Below, piece after piece: positions 53,077-59,754 of a stretch of DNA of 59,754 nt. The stretch is taken from positions 1-59,754 of the forward strand of contig JAKAXL010000015.1 of NCBI GenBank assembly GCA_021816585.1, written 5' to 3'. The stretch comes from Pseudomonadota bacterium. GTDB lineage: Bacteria > Pseudomonadota > Gammaproteobacteria > Burkholderiales > Burkholderiaceae_C. How positions within the stretch are numbered: position 1 is the stretch's first letter; each line of letters opens with the position of its first letter. The notes beneath the pieces were generated by a model. That model was not told where the DNA came from. It saw only the letters and a list, made by a program, of their open reading frames with translations, and ran no database searches. Made by a program: the position numbers and the translations under genes.

Positions 53077-53139
53077 GCATTCTTATCGCTAATTTCCCAT
53101 CCACTTCGCTAATTTCTCATTTACTTCGCTATGCTGACA
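53077..53139 (-). repeat. Right transposon end with closely packed putative TnsB sites
   Basis: Read inward from 53139: TGTCAGC, then AGCGAAGTAAATGAGA (53115-53132), TTAGCGAAGTGGATGGGA (53095-53112) and a partial TTAGCGA copy (to about 53077). The spacing is 20 bp, so the sites are nearly contiguous, the way Tn7's right end differs from its left end. The first in-frame TAA supplied to lipA lies in the first site. Confidence 0.8.
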
Positions 53140-54089
53140 TCCACCCCGGCCCCGCGCGCCTGCGCGTCGGCGTGGTAGCTCGAGCGCACCATCGGGCCGA
53201 CCGCGGCGTGGCTGAAGCCCAGCGCCACGGCCTCGCGCTCGAGCGCGGCGAACCCGTCGGGGCTGACGTAGCGCAGCACCGGCAGGTGGTGCGTGCTCGG
53301 CGCCAGGTACTGGCCGACGGTGAGCATGTCGACCTGGTGCTCGCGCAGGTCACGCATGACCTGCACGATCTCCTCGTCGGTCTCGCCGAGGCCGACCATC
53401 AGCCCGCTCTTCGTCGGCACCTGCGGGTGACGCTGCCTGAAGTCGCGCAGCAGGCGCAGCGAATGCGCGTAGTCGGCACCGGGACGCGCCTGCCGGTACA
53501 GGCGAGGCACGGTCTCCAGGTTGTGGTTCATGACGTCCGGGGGCGCCGCGTCGAACACTTCCAGCGCGCGTTCCAGGCGCCCGCGGAAATCCGGCACCAG
53601 CACCTCGACGCGGGTCGCCGGCGAGCGCTCGCGGATGGCGCGGATGCAGTCGACGAAGTGCTGCGCGCCGCCGTCGCGAAGGTCGTCGCGGTCGACGCTG
53701 GTGACCACCACGTAGCGCAGGCGCAGGCGCGCGATGGTGTCGGCCAGGCGCTGCGGCTCCTGCGGGTCCAGCGGGTCCGGACGGCCGTGCCCGACATCGC
53801 AGAACGGGCAGCGCCGCGTGCACTTGTCCCCCATGATCATGAAGGTCGCGGTGCCGTGGCCGAAGCATTCGCCGATGTTCGGGCAGCTCGCCTCCTCGCA
53901 CACCGTGACCAGCGACTGTTCGCGCAGGATGCCCTTGATCTCGTTGAAGCGCGACGACGCGGGCGGCGCCTTGACGCGGATCCACTGGGGCTTTTTCAGC
54001 ACCGGCGCGTCGGAGACGATCTTGATCGGGATGCGCGAGGTCTTGGACTCGCCCTTTTGCTTGACGCGCGGATCGATGGCTTCGGTCAT
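53121..54089 (-). CDS. lipA: Lipoyl synthase, C-terminus rewritten by the transposon
   Basis: Radical-SAM enzyme that inserts two sulfurs into octanoyl-protein. From the ATG at 54089 it has 322 residues. The auxiliary cluster motif [12 protein letters not shown] and the radical-SAM motif [10 protein letters not shown] are intact, and the C-terminal [14 protein letters not shown] precedes the junction. The last residues VSIAK and the TAA stop come from the transposon's right end; the original ending, now at 15348-15377, would have been ADSQPLR. The change is two residues shorter and beyond the conserved arginine-serine motif, so the enzyme should still work. lipA overlaps lipB by 4 bp. Confidence 0.96.
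   Translation of the reverse strand: MTEAIDPRVKQKGESKTSRIPIKIVSDAPVLKKPQWIRVKAPPASSRFNEIKGILREQSLVTVCEEASCPNIGECFGHGTATFMIMGDKCTRRCPFCDVGHGRPDPLDPQEPQRLADTIARLRLRYVVVTSVDRDDLRDGGAQHFVDCIRAIRERSPATRVEVLVPDFRGRLERALEVFDAAPPDVMNHNLETVPRLYRQARPGADYAHSLRLLRDFRQRHPQVPTKSGLMVGLGETDEEIVQVMRDLREHQVDMLTVGQYLAPSTHHLPVLRYVSPDGFAALEREAVALGFSHAAVGPMVRSSYHADAQARGAGVDVSIAK
53140..53144. repeat. Target-site duplication, right copy (TCCAC)
   Basis: Five bases directly after the CTGACA right terminus, identical to 15373-15377. On the coding strand of lipA they read GTGGA, part of the Gly-Val-Asp codons at its end. Confidence 0.9.
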
Positions 54090-54919
54090 GGGGTTCGTGT
54101 GGGGGCGCCGGCGCCGGTCTGCGCGCGTTCGAGATCCTCGGCCAGCATGGCCAGTTCGGTGGCGAAGCACATCGCCACCGCGTCCGGCAGCGCATGCACC
54201 CCCAGGGTGGCGAGGTCGACGCTGTCCAGCCCGCGATAGCCGCAGGGGTTGATTCCGGAGAACGGGCTCAGGTCCATGTCGACGTTGATCGACACGCCGT
54301 GGTAGGTGCAGCCGTTGCGCACCTTCAGCCCCAGCGCCGAGACCTTCGCGCCGGCGCGCGGATGCGGCGCGCCGACGTAGATGCCCGGCGCGCCGGGGCG
54401 GCGCAGCCCGACCACGCCGTGGCGCGCCAGCGTGCGGATCACCGCCTCCTCGAGCCGGTGCACGGTCTCGCGCACCAGCCAGCGCCGGCGGCGAAGGTCC
54501 AGCAGGCAATACACCACGGCCTGCCCCGGCCCGTGGTAGCTGACCTGGCCGCCGCGGTCGGTGGCGACGACCGGGATCGCGCCGGGATCGAGCACATGCG
54601 CCGGATCGGCGGCCTGCCCGAGCGTATAGACGGGAAGGTGCTCGAGCAGCCAGATCTCGTCGGGGGTGTCGGGAGTGCGCGAATCGGTGAACGCACGCAT
54701 CGCCTTCCAGGTCGGAAGGTAGGACTGCAGGCCCAGGCTGCGCAGCAGCAGGCCCCCCGGGAGGGTCTGCGCCGGTTGCGCCAGCGCCTGCCGCAAGGCC
54801 TGCTCGCCGGCGCTGGTCGCAGACGAAAGCGCCGCCCGCGCGGTCTGCGCGGTGACGATTCCGGCCAGGGTCTCCGGGCGATTCGCGCCCAGCGACCCCG
54901 GTTGCAGGGAGGCGGCCAT
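54086..54919 (-). CDS. lipB: Octanoyltransferase LipB
   Basis: Moves octanoate from acyl-carrier protein to lipoate-dependent enzymes. Conserved blocks [21 protein letters not shown] and [19 protein letters not shown] are present, with the catalytic lysine in KVSALG and a cysteine within [13 protein letters not shown]. The 277-residue frame has an N-terminal extension of about 50 residues relative to short homologues, so the true start may be an internal codon. Upstream of lipA in a two-gene operon. Confidence 0.95.
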   Translation of the reverse strand: MAASLQPGSLGANRPETLAGIVTAQTARAALSSATSAGEQALRQALAQPAQTLPGGLLLRSLGLQSYLPTWKAMRAFTDSRTPDTPDEIWLLEHLPVYTLGQAADPAHVLDPGAIPVVATDRGGQVSYHGPGQAVVYCLLDLRRRRWLVRETVHRLEEAVIRTLARHGVVGLRRPGAPGIYVGAPHPRAGAKVSALGLKVRNGCTYHGVSINVDMDLSPFSGINPCGYRGLDSVDLATLGVHALPDAVAMCFATELAMLAEDLERAQTGAGAPTRTP

Positions 54920-55121
54920 CCCCCCAATGCTAACGCGTGAATCCGGGTTTCCCCGAATTTGTCGTTTTGACCATGACGCCAGTGTGTCGTGTAGCCGGCA
55001 TACGCGTCGCGCGCGGGCGGGCTGGCGGGACGAGGATACGCACCGGGCGGCTACGCGGCCTCGCCGGGCGACAGGTTGCCGATCGAGCGCGCGTGTCGGC
55101 TCACCGCGCGGGGCCGCCGAC

Positions 55122-55649
55122 TCAGGCTTGCTGCTGCAGCAGCTGCCCGATCAGCGAGTGCAGTTCCTGCAGGTTCGGCGGTCCGACGTACTGCTTGACG
55201 ATGTGCCCGGAGCGGTCGATCAGGAAGCTGGTCGGGGTCAGGCGCACGTTGCCGAAGGCCTTCGCGACCGCGCCGGAGCGGTCCATCGCGACCGGAAACG
55301 GCAGCGCGCCGTCCGGGCCCGAGGTGGCGAAGTTCTTCACGTACTGCGGGTTGTCGTAGTCCATCGACACCGCGACGAGGTCGAAGCCCTTCGGCGCGAA
55401 GGTGTCGTAGGTCTTGACCATGCTCGGCATCTCGCCGACGCAGGTGGTGCAGCTGGTGGCCCAGAATTCGACCAGCACGACCTTGCCGCGCAGCTGCTGC
55501 GAGCTCAGCGTCGTGCCGCCCAGCAGGTGGTAATCGACTTCCGGCGCCTTCGGCGCGCGCCCGAAGGCGTTCCAGGCGAGCAGCCCCGCCAGCGCGACGA
55601 CCACGACCGCGGCGAACGAGGCCCACAGGGTTTTGTTGGATGCTTGCAC
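55122..55649 (-). CDS. TlpA-like periplasmic thioredoxin
   Basis: A 175-residue membrane-anchored thiol-disulfide protein. A single N-terminal hydrophobic helix ([19 protein letters not shown]) is followed by a thioredoxin fold with the active site [11 protein letters not shown] (CTTC) and the cis-proline region [12 protein letters not shown]. The GTG at 55649 with GAGGGA upstream is the best start. Such proteins reduce apo-cytochromes or other cysteine proteins outside the membrane; the partner is not evident. Confidence 0.9.
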   Translation of the reverse strand: MQASNKTLWASFAAVVVVALAGLLAWNAFGRAPKAPEVDYHLLGGTTLSSQQLRGKVVLVEFWATSCTTCVGEMPSMVKTYDTFAPKGFDLVAVSMDYDNPQYVKNFATSGPDGALPFPVAMDRSGAVAKAFGNVRLTPTSFLIDRSGHIVKQYVGPPNLQELHSLIGQLLQQQA

Positions 55650-55787
55650 GGCAGATCCCTCGGCGCGCAGCAACGGCGCGCAGCGAGCGCGCATTTTACG
55701 CCGCGGCGCGCCACGCTGCAGCGCCCGCGACCGGCCGGCCGCCGCGGCCGGCCGGTTTCGCGGCGCGGCGCGGCGCGGCCCGCGGCA

Positions 55788-56087
55788 TCACTTCAGATGC
55801 GCGTTGAGCAGCTTGGTCATCTCGAACATCGTGACCTGCGACTTCCCGAACACCGCACGCAGCTTGTCGTCGGCGTTGATCATGCGTTTGTTGCTCGCAT
55901 CCTGCAGCTTGGCCGCCTTGATGTGCGCCCACACCTTCTTCACCACCTCGGTGCGCGGCAGCGGAGCCGCACCGACCACGGCCGCGAGCTGCGGGCTGGG
56001 GGTCAGCGGCTTCATGAACGCCGCGTTCGGCGCCCGAGCGGGTTTGGCTGCGGCCTTCTTCGCGGCGGCCGGTTTTGCAGTTGCCAT
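55788..56087 (-). CDS. SWIB/MDM2-domain protein
   Basis: A 99-residue protein: a basic, alanine/lysine-rich N-terminus (MATAKPAAAKKAAAKP) resembling histone H1 tails, then a SWIB domain (MKPLTPSPQLAAVVG, PLPRTEVVKKVWAHIKAAKL, MFEMTKLLNAHLK). Bacterial SWIB proteins are suspected chromatin-like factors, best known from chlamydiae; the function here is unproven. Its own small transcription unit. Confidence 0.9.
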   Translation of the reverse strand: MATAKPAAAKKAAAKPARAPNAAFMKPLTPSPQLAAVVGAAPLPRTEVVKKVWAHIKAAKLQDASNKRMINADDKLRAVFGKSQVTMFEMTKLLNAHLK

Positions 56088-56293
56088 GTCTTGTACTCCG
56101 TGAAATGCCTGAAGAGGGCGCCGCCGCTGGTCCGATCCGAAGGCCTCGGCCGGTGCGGCGGCCCTGCTCGGCGCCTGCCCGAAATCCCGGCGCGTGACGC
56201 GATTCGGCCACTCGCCCGGGCATGCCCCGTGCGCGCATCTTATAGCCGTGCGCGCGGCAGGCAAGTACGTGGCCGCGGCGCGAGCCCGCGGCT

Positions 56294-57700
56294 TCACGCA
56301 TGGCTCACGTCCACGGGGCCGCCCGCCGGGGCCTGCGCAGCTGCCCGACGCGGCCGCGTGCAAGGCCCGGCATCGCCGTGCAGCGCGCCGCGCACGATCC
56401 CGCCGAGCACCGACACCGCACGCTCGATGGATGCGCGGTCGGCACCGGCGTAGGCCAGCCGCAGCGTGTTGCGCGCGGGCTCGGCGGCTTCGGGGTCGCA
56501 GGCGAATCGGCAGTCGCAACAGGCGCCGAAGCTGTCGCAGCCCCCCGCACCGACATCGAATGCCAGCCCCGGCAGCACCAGCACGCCCTGCCGCCGCGCC
56601 GCTGCCGCGATGTCGCGTGCATCGAGCGGTTGCGGCAGGGTCAGCCAGATGAACATGCCGCCGCGCGGGCGCGACCAGAAGGTGCCGGCGGGCATATGGC
56701 GCGACAAGGCCTCGAGCATGGCGTCGCGGCGCTCGCGATAGACGATGCGCAGACGCGGCAGCATGCGCTGCGGCAACCCGTCGCGCAGCAGCTCCAGCAG
56801 CAGCCACTGGTCCAGGCTGGACGACTGCAGGTCGGCGGCTTGCTTGGCCTGGGTCAGCTTGCGCAGCAGCCCGGCGTGTCCGGCCACCCAGCCCAGGCGC
56901 AGCCCGGGAAACAGCATCTTCGAGAAGGTCCCGACGTGCACTCCGTGGGCCCCCCCGCGCGCCAGCAGGCCCGGCGGCGGCGCCTCGTCGAACCACAGCT
57001 CGCAATAGGGATCGTCCTCGACCAGCCAGCACTCGGATCGCGCCAGCAGGCGGCCCAGCTGTTCGGCACGCGCGGGGGCGATGCTGCGTCCGCTGGGATT
57101 GGCGAAGCGCGGCTGCAGGTACGCCATGCGCGCGCCGGCCAGCGCAGCGGCGAAGGCCTCCGGCTCGGGCCCCAGGTCGTCCTCCGGCAGCCCGACCATG
57201 CGCGGCGCGAAGGGTCTGAAGGCCTGCAGCGCGCCAAGGTAGGTGGGGCGCTGCACGAGCAGCGGGCTGGCCGGGTCCAGCAACACCTTGCCCAGCAGGT
57301 CCAGCGCCTGCTGCGAGCCGCTGGTGATCAGGACCTGCCCGGGCGGCAACTCGATGCCGTGCCCGCGCAGGTATTCGGCGACCCACTCGCGCAGCGGTCC
57401 CAGGCCCTCGCCGGGGCCGTACTGCAGGGCCGCGCGCGGCTGACGGCTGAGCACGCGGCGTGCCGCCTCGGCGACCGCCTGCACCGGAAAGGTCGCGGCG
57501 TCCGGAAGGCCGCCGGCCAGCGAGATCATCTCGCCACGGCCGGCAGGACCGAGCAACTCGTCCAGCGGAGACGGGCCGAGCAGCGCGGCGCGCCGCGCCA
57601 TCGGGGGATGCGGGGGATGCGGAGGATGCGGAGGATGCGGAGGATGCGGAGGATGCGGAGGATGCGGAGGATGCGGAGGATGCGGGGGAATGCTGGACAT
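56294..57700 (-). CDS. PLP-dependent aminotransferase (fold type I) with a Pro-Pro-His repeat leader
   Basis: Class I/II aminotransferase related to 2-aminoadipate/aromatic transaminases. Fold markers are [42 protein letters not shown] and the cofactor lysine in [15 protein letters not shown]. The ATG at 57700 has AGGAG upstream and adds about 30 residues made almost only of PPH units (9-bp DNA repeat); an ATG at 57601 would skip them and give 435 residues. It is divergent from a MocR-type regulator, which probably controls it. The substrate is unknown. Confidence 0.88.
   Translation of the reverse strand: MSSIPPHPPHPPHPPHPPHPPHPPHPPHPPHPPMARRAALLGPSPLDELLGPAGRGEMISLAGGLPDAATFPVQAVAEAARRVLSRQPRAALQYGPGEGLGPLREWVAEYLRGHGIELPPGQVLITSGSQQALDLLGKVLLDPASPLLVQRPTYLGALQAFRPFAPRMVGLPEDDLGPEPEAFAAALAGARMAYLQPRFANPSGRSIAPARAEQLGRLLARSECWLVEDDPYCELWFDEAPPPGLLARGGAHGVHVGTFSKMLFPGLRLGWVAGHAGLLRKLTQAKQAADLQSSSLDQWLLLELLRDGLPQRMLPRLRIVYRERRDAMLEALSRHMPAGTFWSRPRGGMFIWLTLPQPLDARDIAAAARRQGVLVLPGLAFDVGAGGCDSFGACCDCRFACDPEAAEPARNTLRLAYAGADRASIERAVSVLGGIVRGALHGDAGPCTRPRRAAAQAPAGGPVDVSHA
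57604..57688. repeat. Tandem 9-bp repeat (GGATGCGGA type), about nine units
   Basis: Nine-base units of GGATGCGGA and the variant GGATGCGGG run head to tail. On the minus strand they encode Pro-Pro-His over and over at the start of the aminotransferase. The length is a multiple of three, so copy-number change would not shift the frame. Confidence 0.9.
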
Positions 57701-57877
57701 GGCTGGCTCCTGGCCGGCGACGGCCACGCGGCACGGGGCACCCAGGCGTGCCCGCATGCGCAGACCTCTGCGGACATGACCCCTGGCGCGGCATGGCCGC
57801 TGTTTGACATGGCGTTCAGACTAGGCCCAGACTCCATACACGACCAGTACAGAGCGGCGCCCGCCACGACCTGCTGT

Positions 57878-59323
57878 ATGGATGCCTTCACCAAGTCACG
57901 CACGCTGCAGCGGGACTCCGGCTCGCCGGCGCTGCACCTGCAGCTCGCGCAGCGCCTGCAACGCCAGATCCGTGACCAGTTCATCGCTCCCGGAGCCCGA
58001 CTGGCCTCGGTACGGGAATTCGCACGCCAGCATGGCGTGAACCCGCAGACCGTGGTCGCGGCGTACGACCTGCTGCAGGCGCAAGGCCTGATCGAGGCGC
58101 GCCCGCGCCAGGGCTTTTTCGTGCGCGAGCCGGTGGTGCGCCCCGCGTCGCCGTCGCGGCATGCGCGGACGCCGCCTCCGCCGCCCACCCATGCCACGGC
58201 GCTGTTGCGTGGCATGTTCGCGCACCTGCAGCAGCCGGCGGAGTCGCTGCGCGCGATTCCCGGCGCCGGCACGCTGCCCGCCGAATGGCTGCGCGCCCCC
58301 GGGTTGGTGCAGTCGCTGCGCCAGGTGCTGCGCGACGAGGATTTCGAGCTCGCCAGCGCGTCCTATGCGCGCCCCGAGGGCGACGAGCGGCTGCGTTCGG
58401 CACTGGCACGCCGGCTGGGCGAACTGGAGCTCGGGGTATCCGCGCACAACATCCTGCTGTGCAATGGCGCGACCCAGGCGCTCGACCTCATCGTGCGAGC
58501 CTTCACCCGCCCGGGCGACGCCGTGATGGTCGAGCAGCCGGGCTGGGCCGTGCAATTCGCGCAACTGGCGCAGGCCGGCCTGCAGCTGCTGCCGGTGCCT
58601 CGCGGCCCCGACGGCCCGGACCTGCAGCGCGTGCAGCACTGGGCGCGCACGCGGCGCCCGCGGCTGATGGTCGTGGTCAGCAGGCTTCACAACCCCACCG
58701 GGGGCCACCTGCGGGCCGCCTGCGCGCACCGTCTGCTGGAACTCGCGCGCGAGCACCATTTCCTGCTGGTCGAGGACGACGTCTACGCTCCGCTGTGCGA
58801 GCCGGGCTCGCCGCTGGTGTCGGCGATGGACGGGTTGCAGCGCAGCATCCTGGTCGGCGGATTCTCCAAGTTGCTGGCGCCCGGCTGGCGGGTCGGCTTC
58901 CTGGCCGCCTCGGCGCCACGCCTCGAGGTCCTGCGCGACGCGAAGCTGCTGGCCGGATTGAGTTCCCCGATGCCGACGGAACGTGCGCTGGCGCTGCTGC
59001 TCGAGCGCGGCGGCGTGCACCGCATGGCCGCGGCGCTGCGTGCGCGCCTGGCGCGCGCGCGCCAGCGCGCGGTCCGGCTGGCGCGCGAGCATGGCTGCCG
59101 TTTCGAGACCCCGCCGCAGGGGCTGTTCGGCTGGGTCGACACCGGAGTCGATGCCGACCGCCTGGCGCTGCGCCTGCACGACGCGGGCTATCTGATCGCC
59201 CCCGGACGGCTGTTCGATCCCGACGGCCAGCCGAGCAGCTGCATGCGCCTGAACTTCGCCCATGCCCAGGACCTGGGCTTCTGGGCCGAATTCACCCGCG
59301 CGCGCCGGGCACTGATGCCATGA
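57878..59323 (+). CDS. MocR/PdxR-type transcription regulator (GntR + aminotransferase domain)
   Basis: A 481-residue fusion: an N-terminal GntR winged helix (about 15-80; RLASVREFARQHGVNPQTV, LIEARPRQGFFV) and a C-terminal aminotransferase-like domain with the PLP lysine in VGGFSKLLAPGWRVGF and the contact region VVVSRLHNPTGGHL. These sense an amino compound or PLP. The ATG at 57878 follows the intergenic region shared with the divergent aminotransferase; a TTGACA -35-like element lies at 57804-57809, with no obvious -10. Confidence 0.92.
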   Translation: MDAFTKSRTLQRDSGSPALHLQLAQRLQRQIRDQFIAPGARLASVREFARQHGVNPQTVVAAYDLLQAQGLIEARPRQGFFVREPVVRPASPSRHARTPPPPPTHATALLRGMFAHLQQPAESLRAIPGAGTLPAEWLRAPGLVQSLRQVLRDEDFELASASYARPEGDERLRSALARRLGELELGVSAHNILLCNGATQALDLIVRAFTRPGDAVMVEQPGWAVQFAQLAQAGLQLLPVPRGPDGPDLQRVQHWARTRRPRLMVVVSRLHNPTGGHLRAACAHRLLELAREHHFLLVEDDVYAPLCEPGSPLVSAMDGLQRSILVGGFSKLLAPGWRVGFLAASAPRLEVLRDAKLLAGLSSPMPTERALALLLERGGVHRMAAALRARLARARQRAVRLAREHGCRFETPPQGLFGWVDTGVDADRLALRLHDAGYLIAPGRLFDPDGQPSSCMRLNFAHAQDLGFWAEFTRARRALMP

Positions 59324-59359
59324 CCCCTGCCCGGCCGGGCTCCGCGGTCGCCGCAGCCC

Positions 59360-59626
59360 TCACGAAACGGCCGCGGCACGCTCGACCCAGCGCTCGCCCA
59401 TCACCGAGGCGAGGTAGTCGACCAGATGGGGATGCTGCTGCATCGGCACGTCGAGTTCGACCTCGTAGATGGCAATGCCGTAGACCCCGTGTCGTCGCGC
59501 ATGCTCGGCTCGCGCGAGGTCTCGCACCACCTCCAGGGCGCCGACGGCGACGACGTAGCCGCGCCGGTCCGCTTCTCCGTGCTCGAAGGCCTGGGCCAGG
59601 TACAGGCTGGGCTGAAGCTTGCTCAT
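59360..59626 (-). CDS. Small unknown protein
   Basis: An 88-residue soluble protein (MSKLQPSLYLAQAFEHG..., then GIAIYEVELDVPMQQHPHLV). I do not recognise a domain. The ATG at 59626 has GGGAGAG upstream. It is convergent with the MocR-type gene. A strong hairpin lies upstream of it. Confidence 0.65.
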   Translation of the reverse strand: MSKLQPSLYLAQAFEHGEADRRGYVVAVGALEVVRDLARAEHARRHGVYGIAIYEVELDVPMQQHPHLVDYLASVMGERWVERAAAVS

Positions 59627-59682
59627 GCCACTCTCCCGGTTCAACGGCCGGGCGGCTGCGCCGCCCCGGCCTGCCGAATCAT

Positions 59683-59710
59683 CCGGGCGCGTGCGGACGC
59701 ACGCGCCCGG
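59683..59710. terminator. Strong G+C-rich hairpin
   Basis: CCGGGCGCGTGC and its perfect complement GCACGCGCCCGG flank the loop GGAC: a 12-bp stem just past the stop of the leftward gene at the window edge. It has no clear T run on either strand, but its position fits termination of that gene. Confidence 0.6.
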
Positions 59711-59715
59711 GCCCT

Positions 59716-59754
59716 TCAGATCGCCGTCCAGAGATACAGGTACAGGCTGTAGAT
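59716..59754 (-). CDS. 3' end of a membrane protein gene, cut by the window edge
   Basis: Only the last 12 codons plus TGA are present (IYSLYLYLWTAI). The residues are hydrophobic and aromatic, suggesting a C-terminal transmembrane helix. No identification possible. Confidence 0.5.
   Translation of the reverse strand: MYSLYLYLWTAI

Larger units (their letters stand above)
15378..53139 (+). mobile_element. Complete Tn7-like transposon (37,762 bp) carrying a hydrogenase island
   Basis: The left end starts TGTCAG and the right end finishes CTGACA. The two ends, read inward, share TGTCAG, AGCGAAGT and AATG before diverging, and both contain further TTAGCGAAGT repeats. A perfect 5-bp direct repeat (TCCAC) flanks the element. 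The right-hand 10 kb encode TnsA, TnsB, TnsC, a TniQ protein and a TnsE-like protein; everything from 15.8 to 42.4 kb is cargo, mainly hox/hyp genes. The right end lies in the 3' end of lipA, as Tn7's right end faces its attachment gene. The duplication and intact tns genes suggest a fairly recent, possibly still mobile insertion. Confidence 0.93.

Noticed and set aside
56300-57877. A long in-frame extension upstream of the MocR-type regulator
   Set aside because: It is antisense to the aminotransferase. The GntR domain begins soon after the ATG at 57878.

Overview
The window is very G+C-rich chromosomal DNA from a proteobacterium, most likely a betaproteobacterium of the Burkholderiales type. 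Evidence for this is the adjacent priA-hemE pair, the lipB-lipA pair, a malate synthase A, a SWIB-domain protein, and a Ralstonia/Cupriavidus-style hox/hyp hydrogenase cluster. No rRNA, tRNA or CRISPR array was seen.

Layout. (1) 1-15.3 kb is ordinary chromosome: the 5' part of priA, hemE, a zinc/manganese-type ABC transporter (substrate-binding protein, ATPase, permease), aceB, a DMT-family exporter, a 1475-codon GGDEF/globin/EAL sensor, a PAP2-family protein, and the ergothioneine genes egtB and egtD (egtD has a frameshift). (2) 15,378-53,139 is one complete Tn7-like transposon of 37,762 bp. It has TGTCAG.../...CTGACA termini, arrays of TTAGCGAAGT-type putative TnsB sites, and a perfect 5-bp target duplication (TCCAC). 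It sits inside the last codons of lipA, whose C-terminus it rewrites. (3) 53.1-59.75 kb is chromosome again: lipA, lipB, a TlpA-like thioredoxin, a SWIB protein, a PLP aminotransferase with a divergent MocR-type regulator, a small unknown protein, and the 3' end of one more gene.

Inside the transposon, left to right: an orphan BrnA-like antitoxin; an IS256-type transposase remnant; a small unknown gene with a globin-coupled diguanylate cyclase/phosphodiesterase that also has a periplasmic CXXCH haem site; an IS630-like remnant; a complete [NiFe]-hydrogenase island; the tnsA-tnsB-tnsC-tniQ module; an IetAS-like protease/ATPase pair; a divergent TnsE-like gene; and the right end.

The hydrogenase island has two divergent arms. 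The rightward arm is hoxK-hoxG-hoxZ plus a nickel permease. The small subunit carries the two supernumerary cysteines of oxygen-tolerant membrane-bound hydrogenases. The leftward arm is one long run of 17 genes: hoxM-L-O-Q-R-T-V, hypA-B, hoxA-J-B-C (H2 sensor, kinase, NtrC-type activator), then hypF-C-(SIS gene)-D-E. Both arms start behind near-consensus sigma-54 (-24/-12) sequences, which fits the GAFTGA-containing activator HoxA. The element is therefore a self-contained package: H2 uptake enzyme, maturation, nickel supply, H2 sensing, and transposition. Ancestrally egtD and lipA were convergent neighbours 12 bp apart.

Two apparent single-base frameshifts (egtD, hoxL) may be real or may be sequence errors. 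Coordinates of starts were chosen from ribosome-binding sites, overlaps and family lengths. Family assignments come from recognised motifs, not from a database search.
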